Positions 27,464-37,013 of a DNA stretch of 64,000 nt are shown one piece after another. Positions within the stretch are counted from its first letter, which is position 1. The number at the start of each line of letters is the position of its first letter. The stretch lies in NCBI GenBank assembly GCA_040755055.1, contig JBFMBS010000010.1, forward strand, positions 54,469 through 118,468, in the 5' to 3' direction. A model generated the notes under the pieces. It searched no databases. It worked only from the letters and a program-made list of their open reading frames with translations, and was not told the DNA's origin. A program made the position numbers and the translations under genes. This DNA comes from DYJK01 sp040755055 (GTDB lineage: Bacteria; Bacteroidota; Ignavibacteria; Ignavibacteriales; Melioribacteraceae).

Positions 27464-27575
27464 CGGGAGAACCGACGATCAATGATCAAGCGGTGTTACC
27501 TGATTTTACAAACGGTCATATCCAGATAACTTAAAATTTTTGCTAAGGTTTTTTACGTAGTAAATAAAACGAAAG

Positions 27576-28487
27576 CTATTTCCCCAAGAATTCTTTTACA
27601 TAACGATAAACTTTTTCCGGTTGTTCAACCCAAGAATAATGACCGCATTTTTCTAAAAAAAATAGTTGTGCGTGTTTATAATAGGTTGAAAGTTTTTGTG
27701 GAATTGATTCTCCAACCGGATCTTGTCTTCCGTGAAGTATAAGAACCGGTTTGTTGAATCGTGATTCCACCTTTTCCAAATTCAAATCTTTTCTTTGGAT
27801 ATCCCCCCATATCCATTTACCAAGTTCAAAATTGAAATCGGAGTCTTGCATGTTTTGACTTACAATCAGAGATTTTTTTCTATCATAAAAATATCCGGGT
27901 ATTCTGGCACGAATTCTTTCAACAAGCGTGTGATGAGGATCCGCCGCAACCCTTGCGGAATCATTCCAGTAATCGAACTTCTCTATACCTTCATTACTTA
28001 GCCGCGATGTAATGTTGTCGTTGAAATATTGAAAGATGCTTAGGTTAAGTCCGATGGAGCCAAGAAGAATTAGACTCGAAACGGCATTCGGATAAAAGTG
28101 GGCATATAAAGAAGCGAGATAACCGCCATATGAGAATCCAAGAACTGTCCATGATTCCAGATTAAGCTCTTTCCGCAACGCTTCAAAATCAGATAGAGTT
28201 AGCTCAATAGAAATTGTTGTTGAATCAAGTACCGCAGGCATTGATTTGCCCGTACCTCTCTGGTCAACTAATATACATTGGAAACTTTTCGAGAGAAGTT
28301 CGCATAGACTTAAATAACGATTTGCATTATCACCGGGTCCGCCGCCAAGAATAAGTAATGGTTCTCCTTTCCCAAAGACACGGTAATAAATTTCAACTCC
28401 ATTACTTTCAACCTGATTATACTGTGCAAGACAATCAAAAGAAATGTTTCCAATGATTATGAGAATATAAAATAGTTTACGAATCAT
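27576..28487 (-). CDS. alpha/beta hydrolase (proline iminopeptidase-like)
   Basis: About 303 residues from the ATG at 28487, chosen because GAGG lies 7 bases before it and a signal peptide follows (MIRKLFYILIIIGNISFDCL then AQ). Catalytic triad is visible: nucleophile in GFSYGGYLA, Asp in HGRQDPVG, His in KCGHYSWVEQP. The oxyanion segment GGGPGDN and LVDQRGTGKS are typical of S33 prolyl aminopeptidase relatives. It is exported. Last gene of a long minus-strand block of hydrolases; 14 bp after the NTF2-like lipoprotein gene, so co-transcribed with it. Confidence 0.85.
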   Translation of the reverse strand: MIRKLFYILIIIGNISFDCLAQYNQVESNGVEIYYRVFGKGEPLLILGGGPGDNANRYLSLCELLSKSFQCILVDQRGTGKSMPAVLDSTTISIELTLSDFEALRKELNLESWTVLGFSYGGYLASLYAHFYPNAVSSLILLGSIGLNLSIFQYFNDNITSRLSNEGIEKFDYWNDSARVAADPHHTLVERIRARIPGYFYDRKKSLIVSQNMQDSDFNFELGKWIWGDIQRKDLNLEKVESRFNKPVLILHGRQDPVGESIPQKLSTYYKHAQLFFLEKCGHYSWVEQPEKVYRYVKEFLGK

Positions 28488-28501
28488 ATTATCCTCAAAT
28501 A

Positions 28502-28996
28502 TTATTTTAGTTCCGGCTGTAAAAATGACCAATGATTATGAATTATTTTCCAGTCGCTATTTATTAAGCGATATACTTTTGTACTGTTCCATCTGGTAGA
28601 TTCTTTTAATGAACCATCAGATTGTTTTTTGAAGTTGAATAAATTGTAAGAAAGAATAGCGATGTCCCCATAAAGTTGTACTTTGATGTTTGTCATTTCG
28701 TACTTGTCAATAAATATTTGTCCGGCTTGTTCACCATAATATTTTTGCATTGCATCTAAACCATCGATTCTGCTGTTTTCAAAAGGATTATAGTAAGTTA
28801 CATCATCTGCAAAAATGTCGAGATAACCCCACGGATCGCCCTTTCCCCAGCGGTTGAGAGCTGTTCTTTCCATGGAAATAATTTTGTCTGATATTTCTTT
28901 TTCGTTTACTTTTATTTCTTCCTCTTGGCAGTTAGTAAATGTGATTGCAATAACCAGCATAATCGGGATAATTGTGATTGAAGATTTGTAGTTCAT
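28502..28996 (-). CDS. NTF2-like (DUF4440/SnoaL-type) lipoprotein
   Basis: A 164-residue protein with lipobox-like FTNC at about residue 23 and an NTF2-fold domain: ISMERTALNRWGKGDPWGYL, FADDVTYYNPF, GLDAMQKYYGEQ, and W-rich end VYRLINSDWKIIHNHWSF. AGGAG lies 5 bases before the ATG. The conical fold often binds small ligands or acts as a poorly characterised enzyme. It is paired with the alpha/beta hydrolase downstream. Function unknown. Confidence 0.75.
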   Translation of the reverse strand: MNYKSSITIIPIMLVIAITFTNCQEEEIKVNEKEISDKIISMERTALNRWGKGDPWGYLDIFADDVTYYNPFENSRIDGLDAMQKYYGEQAGQIFIDKYEMTNIKVQLYGDIAILSYNLFNFKKQSDGSLKESTRWNSTKVYRLINSDWKIIHNHWSFLQPELK

Positions 28997-29065
28997 TATT
29001 ACTCCTAAATTAAATTGAAATATTTTGTTGAGTTCGAGTTGCTAAATATTAAGGTTGACATTTTG

Positions 29066-30082
29066 TTAAAATAATTCAATGGCGTGTTCAAGTTGTTTAT
29101 CTCTTCCGGCGTTAATATCGGCTTTTGTTTGCCTTACTAAAATGTCCGGTGGAATTCCGTTCCATTCAATAGGGATACCATCATACCGAAGAACGAAGCT
29201 GTTTCCAATTTTAATATATCTTCCGCTTGGGAGAATATAATCGCCTTCAATTTCTTCATAATTGTCGCTGCATGCTGCCCCATTGGTTGTGTCGCCAATT
29301 AATGTAACAAAATTTAACTGCCGCATATACTCAGCAAATAATTCTCCGGAACTCAACGTAGATCCATTTATTAATACTACAACCGGTTTGTTGTAGAGAG
29401 TTTTATTTGTAATTGGTAAGATTGGATCCATTTCAATTGGAATGTTGTTTTTCCTATATGCCTTCAAATTGGTCATCGGTTGGCTGATAAACCTCCCGAC
29501 AATTTTATTTACGTTTTCAAGTTTACCGCCATTATTTTTTCGGACATCTATTATCAAACCTTTTGTATTCAGCATTTGATCGAGCACAAAATCAAAATCA
29601 TCCATTAAACCTTCCCCGTTAAAAGTTGCTATTCTTATATATCCGATGTTTTCTTGTAAGATTTCGTACTCAACCTTTTCTCTGCATGCATATTTAAGTC
29701 CTTTATCAAAATATTTTCTTACAAGTATAGGTGAAAATGCATCAAAGTCCCTTTGCAGTCTTATCCCGGGATATGGTATTATTAAGCCCATCCCTTTGTT
29801 GCTTAGAATAACATGCGGATCTTTTAATTCACGCATCATATCAAATAGAATTTTTGAGAAGTCTTCTGTGGAGTTGAAGACTTTTTCGCAATATCTGTTA
29901 TACACTTCGTTCCAATCAATTTTTTTATACTCAAGTAAGGGATAAACATTATTAACTGCATTCCATGCTGCTTCAAAATCCATTACATTAAAAGAATCAT
30001 CCGGTGAAGTAATAAATAAATCTGAACATCCGATGACGAGTATTACTATAAACAAAACGGGTATAAAATTTTTTTGTTTCAT
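29066..30082 (-). CDS. S41-family (tail-specific protease-like) lipoprotein
   Basis: A 338-residue protein with lipobox VIGCSD near residue 19. A tricorn-core-like N-terminal helical domain (FEAAWNAVNNVYPLLEYKKI) precedes the S41 protease fold: IGYIRIATFNGEG, GLIIDVRKNNGGKLENVN, and the nucleophile Ser region VLINGSTLSSGELFAEYM, then LIGDTTNGAACSDNYEEIEG (in parts) and GIPPDI. No PDZ domain is evident. S41 enzymes cut C-terminal ends or peptides. It lies 8 bp after a barrel gene, likely one transcript. Confidence 0.85.
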   Translation of the reverse strand: MKQKNFIPVLFIVILVIGCSDLFITSPDDSFNVMDFEAAWNAVNNVYPLLEYKKIDWNEVYNRYCEKVFNSTEDFSKILFDMMRELKDPHVILSNKGMGLIIPYPGIRLQRDFDAFSPILVRKYFDKGLKYACREKVEYEILQENIGYIRIATFNGEGLMDDFDFVLDQMLNTKGLIIDVRKNNGGKLENVNKIVGRFISQPMTNLKAYRKNNIPIEMDPILPITNKTLYNKPVVVLINGSTLSSGELFAEYMRQLNFVTLIGDTTNGAACSDNYEEIEGDYILPSGRYIKIGNSFVLRYDGIPIEWNGIPPDILVRQTKADINAGRDKQLEHAIELF

Positions 30083-30090
30083 CCCATCAC

Positions 30091-30915
30091 CTAAAAATTA
30101 TACGAAATAGAAAAAACGAAATGATCGCTGGCAGACGACATCTTTTCCCAAACGCTGATATTAGTAAATTGAAACCGGTATTGCGCTTTCAGGGATAAAT
30201 CACCCCAAAGAAAATAGCGGAGTCCCAAATCGAAGCTGGCATTTAATGCTTTTATTGCTGAGAGCAGTTTGAAGCGAGACCTATCATTTTCAATTCCGTC
30301 AATTTCATTAACAAGCGGTATTCTTATTCCAACTGAAAAGAGATTTGTTCTTAATGAGGATTCCGCAATAATTTTTTCAGTAATCGGAACAAGGAGAGAT
30401 ACGTTACCGCCAATGGAGATTAATGAGGCAAAAGAGAAATCGAAGAAAATTCCGTCGCTGGCATAATTCTGTTTGTTTGAATATAAAAACATTTCAGCCG
30501 AAGGACCGGCTAACAATAGCCAGTCTTTTGAAAAAATCTTGTATGTATTGATATGATAAAAATAATCCCATGCGAGTGAAAAATTGAGTACGTCGGCATT
30601 CATATTTTTATTTTTAATTTTATCAGAGTTATGAACCGAAAACGAAATTCTAAAACCGCTTTCATCGCTGTACTTAGTCCAGCCGATAGAAAAAAAAGGA
30701 ATAACCCCGGAATATTTTTCGGTTGTTAAAAATTCATCACGCACGGAATAATTACCGTAACCATATTTAATGCTTATTCCTCTTTCAAATACATCAGTGA
30801 TAGTTACTGACTTTGTAAATGTTGAATCAATGTCTTTAGACATACCGTTTTGTTGAGCGGAAAGCACGGTGCAAAACATCAGTAAATAACAACTGATGAC
30901 GGATAGTTTTTGCAT
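30091..30915 (-). CDS. outer membrane beta-barrel protein, family not recognised
   Basis: A 274-residue secreted protein, signal peptide ending at VLSAQQ. It has alternating strands and ends in a barrel-type strand FVFSISYNF. No family motif was recognised. It directly precedes the S41 lipoprotein gene (8-bp gap), so the two are likely co-expressed. The same hydrolase-plus-barrel pairing recurs elsewhere in this block. Confidence 0.55.
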   Translation of the reverse strand: MQKLSVISCYLLMFCTVLSAQQNGMSKDIDSTFTKSVTITDVFERGISIKYGYGNYSVRDEFLTTEKYSGVIPFFSIGWTKYSDESGFRISFSVHNSDKIKNKNMNADVLNFSLAWDYFYHINTYKIFSKDWLLLAGPSAEMFLYSNKQNYASDGIFFDFSFASLISIGGNVSLLVPITEKIIAESSLRTNLFSVGIRIPLVNEIDGIENDRSRFKLLSAIKALNASFDLGLRYFLWGDLSLKAQYRFQFTNISVWEKMSSASDHFVFSISYNF

Positions 30916-30989
30916 TTTGAATTCTCCATTATTTTTTTTCTGTTTGAATCTATAAAGCTGAATAAATCTGACGGCGTACAGTGAAGAAA

Positions 30990-31748
30990 TTAATAAACCA
31001 TTTGATCCTTTATCTCTTGAATGAGAAAGCTGCTGAGTCTTTCAAGATATACCTCACCTTTGTCTAAGGAAGCTTTCCGAGGATCGCCAAGCACTCCGTT
31101 TTTTGTAAGAGCCGGCATTCCTTTCTCTAAAATTATGCGGATTTCTTTTTCACCGGTTGGTCCTAAGTAACCGCATTCATATTTTTCTTTTAGCACAAGT
31201 TTATTTTCTAACAACAGCATAATAGAAGTTTCGTTCTCTCCAGCATGAGCACCGGATTCATCATCAGTTACTCCGAACATATTTGATACCGAATTCAATA
31301 AATGGGCAAATCCAAAAAGATCAGTATAACCAATAATTTTTGTTTCCGGATATTTTATTTGCAACTCTTTAATTGCTTGCTCAACTGTAGGAAAATTTCC
31401 ACCGTGACTTGGTAAAAAGATTATTCGGGTAAAACCGCATTGAACTAGACTATTCACATAATCGCAAATAATCATTTTTAACGTTTCCGGTCTGAGTGAA
31501 ATTGTTCCGCCAAACGCAAGATGATGATCGGAAACTCCTACCGGAATTGTTCTGGCTTGCAAAGCATTATTCAATTTCAATGCGACTCTATATGCAACTT
31601 CATCTCCTATTCGTGTATCGGTCATTGTGGGAAGATGTGGTCCGTGCTGTTCGGTTGATCCGACACCTATGACGGCAGTCTTATAACCATTGGCAATGGC
31701 AGCTTTGATTTGGGGAGCAGTCATTTCCTCCATTCGAATTGTTTTCAT
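30990..31748 (-). CDS. creatininase-family amidohydrolase
   Basis: About 252 residues from the ATG at 31748, which has GGAGAG 7 bases upstream. Metal-binding family motifs are intact: GSTEQHGPHLPTMTDTRIGD (Glu, His, Asp ligands), SDHHLAFGGTISL, LPSHGGNFPTVEQA, and GAHAGENETSIML. The family includes creatininase, mycofactocin MftE and amide hydrolases in coenzyme pathways; the real substrate here is open. No signal peptide, so cytosolic, unlike most neighbours. Confidence 0.88.
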   Translation of the reverse strand: MKTIRMEEMTAPQIKAAIANGYKTAVIGVGSTEQHGPHLPTMTDTRIGDEVAYRVALKLNNALQARTIPVGVSDHHLAFGGTISLRPETLKMIICDYVNSLVQCGFTRIIFLPSHGGNFPTVEQAIKELQIKYPETKIIGYTDLFGFAHLLNSVSNMFGVTDDESGAHAGENETSIMLLLENKLVLKEKYECGYLGPTGEKEIRIILEKGMPALTKNGVLGDPRKASLDKGEVYLERLSSFLIQEIKDQMVY

Positions 31749-31908
31749 ATTTATCTCTCCAAGAAATGAATAAGTTTTTAATATTCTTTTTGTCTCAGAT
31801 CCTTCCCTGAGTGACTTCTGCAATCATTGTTTCGAGCACCTTTCTACAATTCTCACTTTACGGATCTAATTAGAGAATAAATTCAAGATTTTGATTTATC
31901 TGCGGAAT

Positions 31909-32985
31909 TTAATAGCAAGCAGCGATAATATTTTTTAATAATGTACCTGGGAAATTATCTCTCATCCAATCTGTATCAATTGGATATGGCCACGCGGTTA
32001 CAACTACCACAAGATTTTTATAAGGGATAACAATAATATATTGCCCTCCGTGTCCGGCTGCCATATATCCAAGAAGATCAGACATCAACCAAAAATAGTA
32101 ACCGTAGCCCAAATTATTTTCATTCTTAATAGCTTCTTGAATCCAATCACTATTAACAATTTGTTGTCCATTCCATTTTCCATTCTGCAATAACATCTGA
32201 CCAAATTTTGCCATATCACGCGGTTTCAAATATAGATTAGAACCCCCGAAACTAATACCATCATTAGCAGCTTCCCATTTCCATTCAGTAATCCCAAGAG
32301 GTTTAAATAAATACTCATTAGAAAATTCGGATAATGGTTTTCCATATTTACGTTGTATCGCATATGATATTAATGTTGGATTATCGTCACAATAAAAATA
32401 TTTATTTCCAGGTGCGCCGTTCATAGGAGAGGATAAAATATAATCAATAATATTCCCACTAAACCTGAATTTATAATGATGTTCCTCATCGTTGAATTGC
32501 AGACCAGTCTTCATCTTTAAAGCATGCAATATGGTGATACTTTTTTTATCTGGGTGATTAATAAAGTATTCTGGAAATATTGAACTGAATGTTTGATTGA
32601 GCGAATCAAGTATATGTCTTTGTAGGGCAATGCCGGTTAAAATAGAAGTAAATGACTTTGTTGCAGACTTTATATTTTGAATTTGGTGAATTTCATTTGG
32701 ATCATGCAAGTAAGTTTCAGCTACTATTTTCCCATTTCTTATTATTGTGATACTTCTTAACAATCGAAATCTTCCATCTTGATAGGCAATTGAGAAAACA
32801 TTATTAAGTGCTGAACTACTCATATTTTCATTTTCGGGCGTAGATAAAATCCACCCGTCATTCAGTTCTCTTGGAGCGAAGCCGGTATAAGGGAGTTTAA
32901 ATGGCTCATCTTCCATACATGAAGTCATCACAATGCAAAGAAGACATATTTCAATTAACGTTAATAATTTTGTTTTCATAACCAT
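31909..32985 (-). CDS. serine hydrolase, beta-lactamase fold (S12 family) lipoprotein
   Basis: A 358-residue protein with lipobox VMTSCM near residue 22. Catalytic SxxK is S107-A-T-K110. The second motif, usually YxN, reads Y198-C-D200, and the third is GHGGQ near the end. Segment GGSNLYLKPRDMAKFGQMLL is typical of class C beta-lactamase-like esterases and D-amino acid peptidases. The ATG overlaps the stop of the upstream barrel gene by 10 bases. Substrate unknown. The Asp in motif two may change activity. Confidence 0.85.
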   Translation of the reverse strand: MVMKTKLLTLIEICLLCIVMTSCMEDEPFKLPYTGFAPRELNDGWILSTPENENMSSSALNNVFSIAYQDGRFRLLRSITIIRNGKIVAETYLHDPNEIHQIQNIKSATKSFTSILTGIALQRHILDSLNQTFSSIFPEYFINHPDKKSITILHALKMKTGLQFNDEEHHYKFRFSGNIIDYILSSPMNGAPGNKYFYCDDNPTLISYAIQRKYGKPLSEFSNEYLFKPLGITEWKWEAANDGISFGGSNLYLKPRDMAKFGQMLLQNGKWNGQQIVNSDWIQEAIKNENNLGYGYYFWLMSDLLGYMAAGHGGQYIIVIPYKNLVVVVTAWPYPIDTDWMRDNFPGTLLKNIIAACY

Positions 32986-33749
32986 ATACCTAAGGATATT
33001 TTTGGAATTAATTCGGTCAACGGTTTACCCGCTTCATCTTTTATTCTTGAATAGTAAACTGAAAGTGCAAGAGATAAATCATTTGAATTCCATATCTGTG
33101 TTCTATATTCAGCTGATGCTTTAAATTGGAAGGCATTATTAAGAAATCCAAATTTGTAATTACTATTCATTATATCTATGATGTTTGAAAAGGTCCAATA
33201 TTCGTTTGAATAAAGTCTATTATACTCGGGGCGAGTATATAATCCAATAATTGAGATATCCAGATTAAATACTAAATCTTTTTCAGGATCAATTGATATA
33301 AAGGAAACATTGCTTAGACACAGCGACAAAAAATTACCCCAGTATGCATGTGCTTCATCAAAAACTCCATATTCGGCAAGTGAGGATGTAAACGATATTT
33401 TGGGACCTAAATAATAATTTATAAAATCATTCCTAATTAAAGAGAGATTGTAACAATAACTTAGAGCCAATTGGCAATTAAACGAGACGGCTTCTTTTTC
33501 AATTTTAGTTTTTAGTAACCCATATCCCAAATTAAAATCAAATAGATTATATGAACTGCTTATTCTCTCATAGCGATATGATATCATATTTATCAAACCG
33601 GAATGGACTTTAGGTATAAGATTCTCATCCTTAGTTTGAATATTGCCAATGGAAAAACCAAAATAATGTCGGGAATTATTTGCTGAATCTTGGCTATAAA
33701 GATTTATATAGCTTTGAATAAACAACATTACCATTATAAATTTTTTCAC
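32976..33749 (-). CDS. outer membrane beta-barrel protein, family not recognised
   Basis: A 257-residue secreted protein with signal peptide ending near NLYSQ and barrel-like strands (YRYERISSSYNLFDFNLGYG, LALSYCYNLSL, KFGFLNNAFQFKASAEYR). It overlaps the following serine hydrolase gene by 10 bases, so translation is coupled. A conserved 26-bp repeat lies in its upstream gap, as also for the barrel gene starting at 36941. Confidence 0.55.
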   Translation of the reverse strand: MKKFIMVMLFIQSYINLYSQDSANNSRHYFGFSIGNIQTKDENLIPKVHSGLINMISYRYERISSSYNLFDFNLGYGLLKTKIEKEAVSFNCQLALSYCYNLSLIRNDFINYYLGPKISFTSSLAEYGVFDEAHAYWGNFLSLCLSNVSFISIDPEKDLVFNLDISIIGLYTRPEYNRLYSNEYWTFSNIIDIMNSNYKFGFLNNAFQFKASAEYRTQIWNSNDLSLALSVYYSRIKDEAGKPLTELIPKISLGIWL

Positions 33750-33901
33750 TTAACCTCCATCAAATAGTTTATAAACATATTTTTTATTCGTATATGCAGA
33801 AAAAGGTAGGATAGTATAAATATAATTTTAGCTCACTTCTTTTTTGTTTTCGCATTTTAATTATTTGTTATAATTGATTTTTAATTGTTATTCTGAATCC
33901 T

Positions 33902-33927
33902 CAACGTTTCTATGATTTTTGCGTAGA
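33902..33927. repeat. 26-bp imperfect direct repeat, copy 1
   Basis: CAACGTTTCTATGATTTTTG then CGTAGA; copy 2 at 36985-37010 differs at four positions. Both copies sit between a hydrolase stop and a barrel gene start. On the minus strand the region reads as a possible peptide end (YAKIIETLRIQ), matching TKIIEALRPKE in copy 2, so it may be a leftover gene end. Confidence 0.5.
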
Positions 33928-33963
33928 CCCAGTAAATACCTTCCTTATCAAAAAACATCTTTT

Positions 33964-35046
33964 TTATTGAAGGGGTCTGGCACTTAATATATAACTTAAC
34001 AGAATTCCAAATTCAGTAGCGGTAACATTATTATTTATATCACTGTTAACGCGATGAACTACTACGAGATCATATGATGGAATTACAACACAATACTGCC
34101 CATAAGCTCCTTGAGCTGAATATGATCCATCTGGCAGATTGGCCGGATAAAAAGTGTGCTTACCGTTCAAAGCTATCCACCACATATATCCGTATCCACC
34201 GCTGTTACCAAGATCTGAATATGATGTGGTACTTTCATCAATCCAATTTTCCGAAATTATTTTTTTATTATTCCAATTTCCCCTTCTTAAAAAGAGCAGT
34301 CCGAATCTTGCCATATCTCTTGTAGATATTCTGAATGGATAAGCGGGATGAATTGAAGCACTTTCAAATTGGTATTTACCATCACTCACCAAAAAATCTT
34401 CGCAGCCGATTGGATCTAATATTCTCGATTTGAGTTCTTGAAAAAAATCTTTCTGTGTTTCTTGATTGAAAATTGTTACAAGAGTGTTGAAATCCCAGTT
34501 ATTATAATACCAGAAAGCTCCGGGGAGATGACTTCCGCGTACCGGACGTGAATCTTTCATTGATTGAGCTTCAGCAGCCGCTTCGTGATAAACACCCGAT
34601 CTTGATTGAAGCAGCATTTTTACCGTTGCTTGTTTCTCTTGATCTGATAAACATGGATTGATGTCATCAATCCTTAAATCATCCAAAGTTTTGTTTATAT
34701 CAAGAATTCCCTCTTCAATATAAATACCGTATAAAGCACTCATAAAACTTTTTCTTGCGGAGTGAGTCCAGATTTTCTTTTTAATGTCTCCCCAGTAATA
34801 AAGTACTCTCCCCTTATAAATAATCATCACCGATTCTGTTTGTATTTTTTTTGAATATTCATAAGCCCGGTCTAATTTTTCGAGTGACCATCCGGCTGAA
34901 TCTGGGCGAGAAATTTGTTCCCATGTTGTATTCGTTAAGAGGGGTGGGATATAAAAACTGTTATCTGGATTTGTGCCGCTATCATTGCAGCTAATTACTA
35001 AAACAATAAAAAGGAAATGGATTTGAGTAAATATTTTTTTTGGCAA
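33964..35046 (-). CDS. serine hydrolase, beta-lactamase fold (S12 family) lipoprotein
   Basis: A 360-residue protein, TTG start (35046), with lipobox LVISCND near residue 20. SxxK is S96-A-R-K99 (WTHSARKSFMSALYG), second motif in FWYYNNWDFN, and near the end GAYGQYCVVIP takes the place of the usual HxG. This arrangement is typical of 6-aminohexanoate-dimer hydrolase/EstB-like enzymes. It starts 17 bp after another S12 gene, and both are preceded by further hydrolases. Substrate unknown. Confidence 0.82.
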   Translation of the reverse strand: MPKKIFTQIHFLFIVLVISCNDSGTNPDNSFYIPPLLTNTTWEQISRPDSAGWSLEKLDRAYEYSKKIQTESVMIIYKGRVLYYWGDIKKKIWTHSARKSFMSALYGIYIEEGILDINKTLDDLRIDDINPCLSDQEKQATVKMLLQSRSGVYHEAAAEAQSMKDSRPVRGSHLPGAFWYYNNWDFNTLVTIFNQETQKDFFQELKSRILDPIGCEDFLVSDGKYQFESASIHPAYPFRISTRDMARFGLLFLRRGNWNNKKIISENWIDESTTSYSDLGNSGGYGYMWWIALNGKHTFYPANLPDGSYSAQGAYGQYCVVIPSYDLVVVHRVNSDINNNVTATEFGILLSYILSARPLQ

Positions 35047-35063
35047 TGCGTTATTATATCTTT

Positions 35064-36164
35064 TTAGTAAATGGGCGTATCCGGTAATTGAGCTGTGCCA
35101 TATAAAAAAGCGTTTAAAAACTCCTGGGCTACAACCGAACGATTAACATTCTCATCACTGCCTAATCTTTGTGATGCTGAACTTAATCTATCTGAATTAG
35201 CCAAGATTACAAATGAAATTTCTCTATCGGGAATTTTTATTATTAGCGTTGAGCAAGCATCCCAAAACCCATAATGCCAAATCACCATAGCACTTTCATT
35301 TTTATCTATAAACCACCCAAGTCCGTAAGGCAATTCAACACCGCTGTTCGAAACGGTTGGTGTAAACATTAATTCCCTGGATTCAGCTTTCATTAATAAA
35401 TTCTTATCAAGTGCAATTGAAAACTTTGCAATGTCAATAACGCTTGATAGTAAACCGGCGGCAGTACTAAAATAAGATTGGTAGGATAATATATTTTGTC
35501 CATTTGAAGAATAGCCCTGAGCTAACTGTCCAAGAATCTGAATATTTCGTAAACAATCATCCGGGGATAATGGATTAGGTGCAGTCATGCTTAATTGAAG
35601 CGGTACTATTATCTTTTCGTTCAGCAATTCACAAAATGATTTTCCAGAAGTACCGGTAATAACTTTATCGAGATAGGAAAATCTGTTTCCATTATAATTA
35701 TAATTTGTACCGGGAACACCTTCGGATGTATGAGACAATAAATGTTTAATTCTAATTACTCCTTGTGATTCTAAATTAATTCCGTAATCTGAAACCTGTG
35801 TTTCAAGAGTTAATTTATTTTGTTCAATAAGCTGCATGATTATAGTGGCAGCAAAAGGTTTTGTGAGCGAAGCTAAATGATAAACTGTTTCCGGTTTGGC
35901 TTGTATGGCTTTTTCTTTATTAGAATAACCAAAACCTTTTGCCCATACGATTTTTCCTCCTTTTGTTATTGTAGCAGAAAAGCCGGGAATTTTTAATTCC
36001 GATCTAATTCTTTCCAAAACAGTTTCAAATTCAGCTAATGTTTTGGCTGGAACACCAACACTTGTATATCCAAGCGGTTCGTCAGAATAAATAATTGGCT
36101 CATTTACACTACAACTAGAAGAAAGGATAATAATTATAAGAAACATGAATTTAATTTTGTTCAT
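35064..36164 (-). CDS. serine hydrolase, beta-lactamase fold (S12 family) lipoprotein
   Basis: About 366 residues from the ATG at 36164, chosen because a lipoprotein signal follows (MNKIKFMFLIIIILSSSC). SxxK is S99-L-T-K102, the second motif is YNGN, and the third position is WHYGFWDA. GFSATITKGGKIVWAKGFGY is typical of the class C beta-lactamase/D-alanyl-carboxypeptidase group. It lies 17 bp before the next S12 gene, so two unlike S12 lipoproteins are made together. Confidence 0.84.
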   Translation of the reverse strand: MNKIKFMFLIIIILSSSCSVNEPIIYSDEPLGYTSVGVPAKTLAEFETVLERIRSELKIPGFSATITKGGKIVWAKGFGYSNKEKAIQAKPETVYHLASLTKPFAATIIMQLIEQNKLTLETQVSDYGINLESQGVIRIKHLLSHTSEGVPGTNYNYNGNRFSYLDKVITGTSGKSFCELLNEKIIVPLQLSMTAPNPLSPDDCLRNIQILGQLAQGYSSNGQNILSYQSYFSTAAGLLSSVIDIAKFSIALDKNLLMKAESRELMFTPTVSNSGVELPYGLGWFIDKNESAMVIWHYGFWDACSTLIIKIPDREISFVILANSDRLSSASQRLGSDENVNRSVVAQEFLNAFLYGTAQLPDTPIY

Positions 36165-36278
36165 TGAAAACTCAATTCTATTTTTAAATAAAAATCTTGA
36201 TGTAATTTGCAGAAAGAGATTCCAACCAATTTTTTCAAGGCGTTTATATACTACATTCAATATTTTGAATAATATCTG

Positions 36279-36941
36279 TTACAAAATAAATTTGATTCCA
36301 GTTAGCAATTGAATTCCACTGTTCTTAAACCATTGGCTGTCTGTCATAGTACCCGTAAGTGTTAGTCCGCCACTGCTTGCTTGAAACGTTCCGTTTTTAT
36401 GTTGATCAACCAATCCATATGTATAACGTCCTTCAAGAAAAAGTGAAATTGATTCGAGCGGAATTTCAAAACCAGCACTAACTCCAAAACTAAAATCAAA
36501 AGGAACAGTAACATTTTTTAAATCTGCTGTAAAAATTAACCCGGCATATTTTCCTTCCGTTTCTGCTTTCAAACGATAACTTAGCGTTGGCCCAGCAATT
36601 AAGTATGGCTTTATTGAACTTGAAAGGGGGATTGAGTATTTAATAAATATCGGTAACTCAGCATATGAGGTCGTAGTAGTCATTTCGGGTTCGGTTAGTG
36701 TCTTTAATTTTACTGCTCCCTTTTGCGAATACATTGGTTCGACTGAAATAGAGAAATTATCATTTATCGAATACTCTATTATGCCTCCAATTCCAAATAA
36801 AGTTCTACTCTCCATTTCTGTTTCAGCTCTCCAATTAGAAAAATTTAATCCGCCAAGTACACCTACTTTCCACTGGGCATTTATTGATGGAATTGAAATA
36901 AAAGTTAATAGAGCTATTAATGCCATGTTGATTTTTTTCAT
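36279..36941 (-). CDS. porin-family outer membrane beta-barrel protein
   Basis: A 220-residue protein with signal peptide ending at SINAQ, then WKVGVLGGLNFSNWRAE and SINDNFSISVEPMYSQKGA, the pattern of the small PorT/OmpW-like barrels (outer membrane beta-barrel domain 2) that are abundant in Bacteroidota. Ends in IQLLTGIKFIL. It sits between the alpha/beta hydrolase-TPR gene and an S12 lipoprotein gene. Confidence 0.75.
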   Translation of the reverse strand: MKKINMALIALLTFISIPSINAQWKVGVLGGLNFSNWRAETEMESRTLFGIGGIIEYSINDNFSISVEPMYSQKGAVKLKTLTEPEMTTTTSYAELPIFIKYSIPLSSSIKPYLIAGPTLSYRLKAETEGKYAGLIFTADLKNVTVPFDFSFGVSAGFEIPLESISLFLEGRYTYGLVDQHKNGTFQASSGGLTLTGTMTDSQWFKNSGIQLLTGIKFIL

Positions 36942-36984
36942 TGTTTTTCTCCTTTCAATTATTTTTTATTTATTCTTTCGGTCG

Positions 36985-37010
36985 CAACGCTTCTATGATT
37001 TTTGTGGAGA
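36985..37010. repeat. 26-bp imperfect direct repeat, copy 2
   Basis: CAACGCTTCTATGATTTTTG then TGGAGA, matching copy 1 at 33902-33927. It begins 4 bases past the stop of the hydrolase-TPR gene. If the A8 run (37017-37024 as T8 on plus) had one more base, the hydrolase-TPR protein would read on through it to RPKE. Confidence 0.5.
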
Positions 37011-37013
37011 TAA

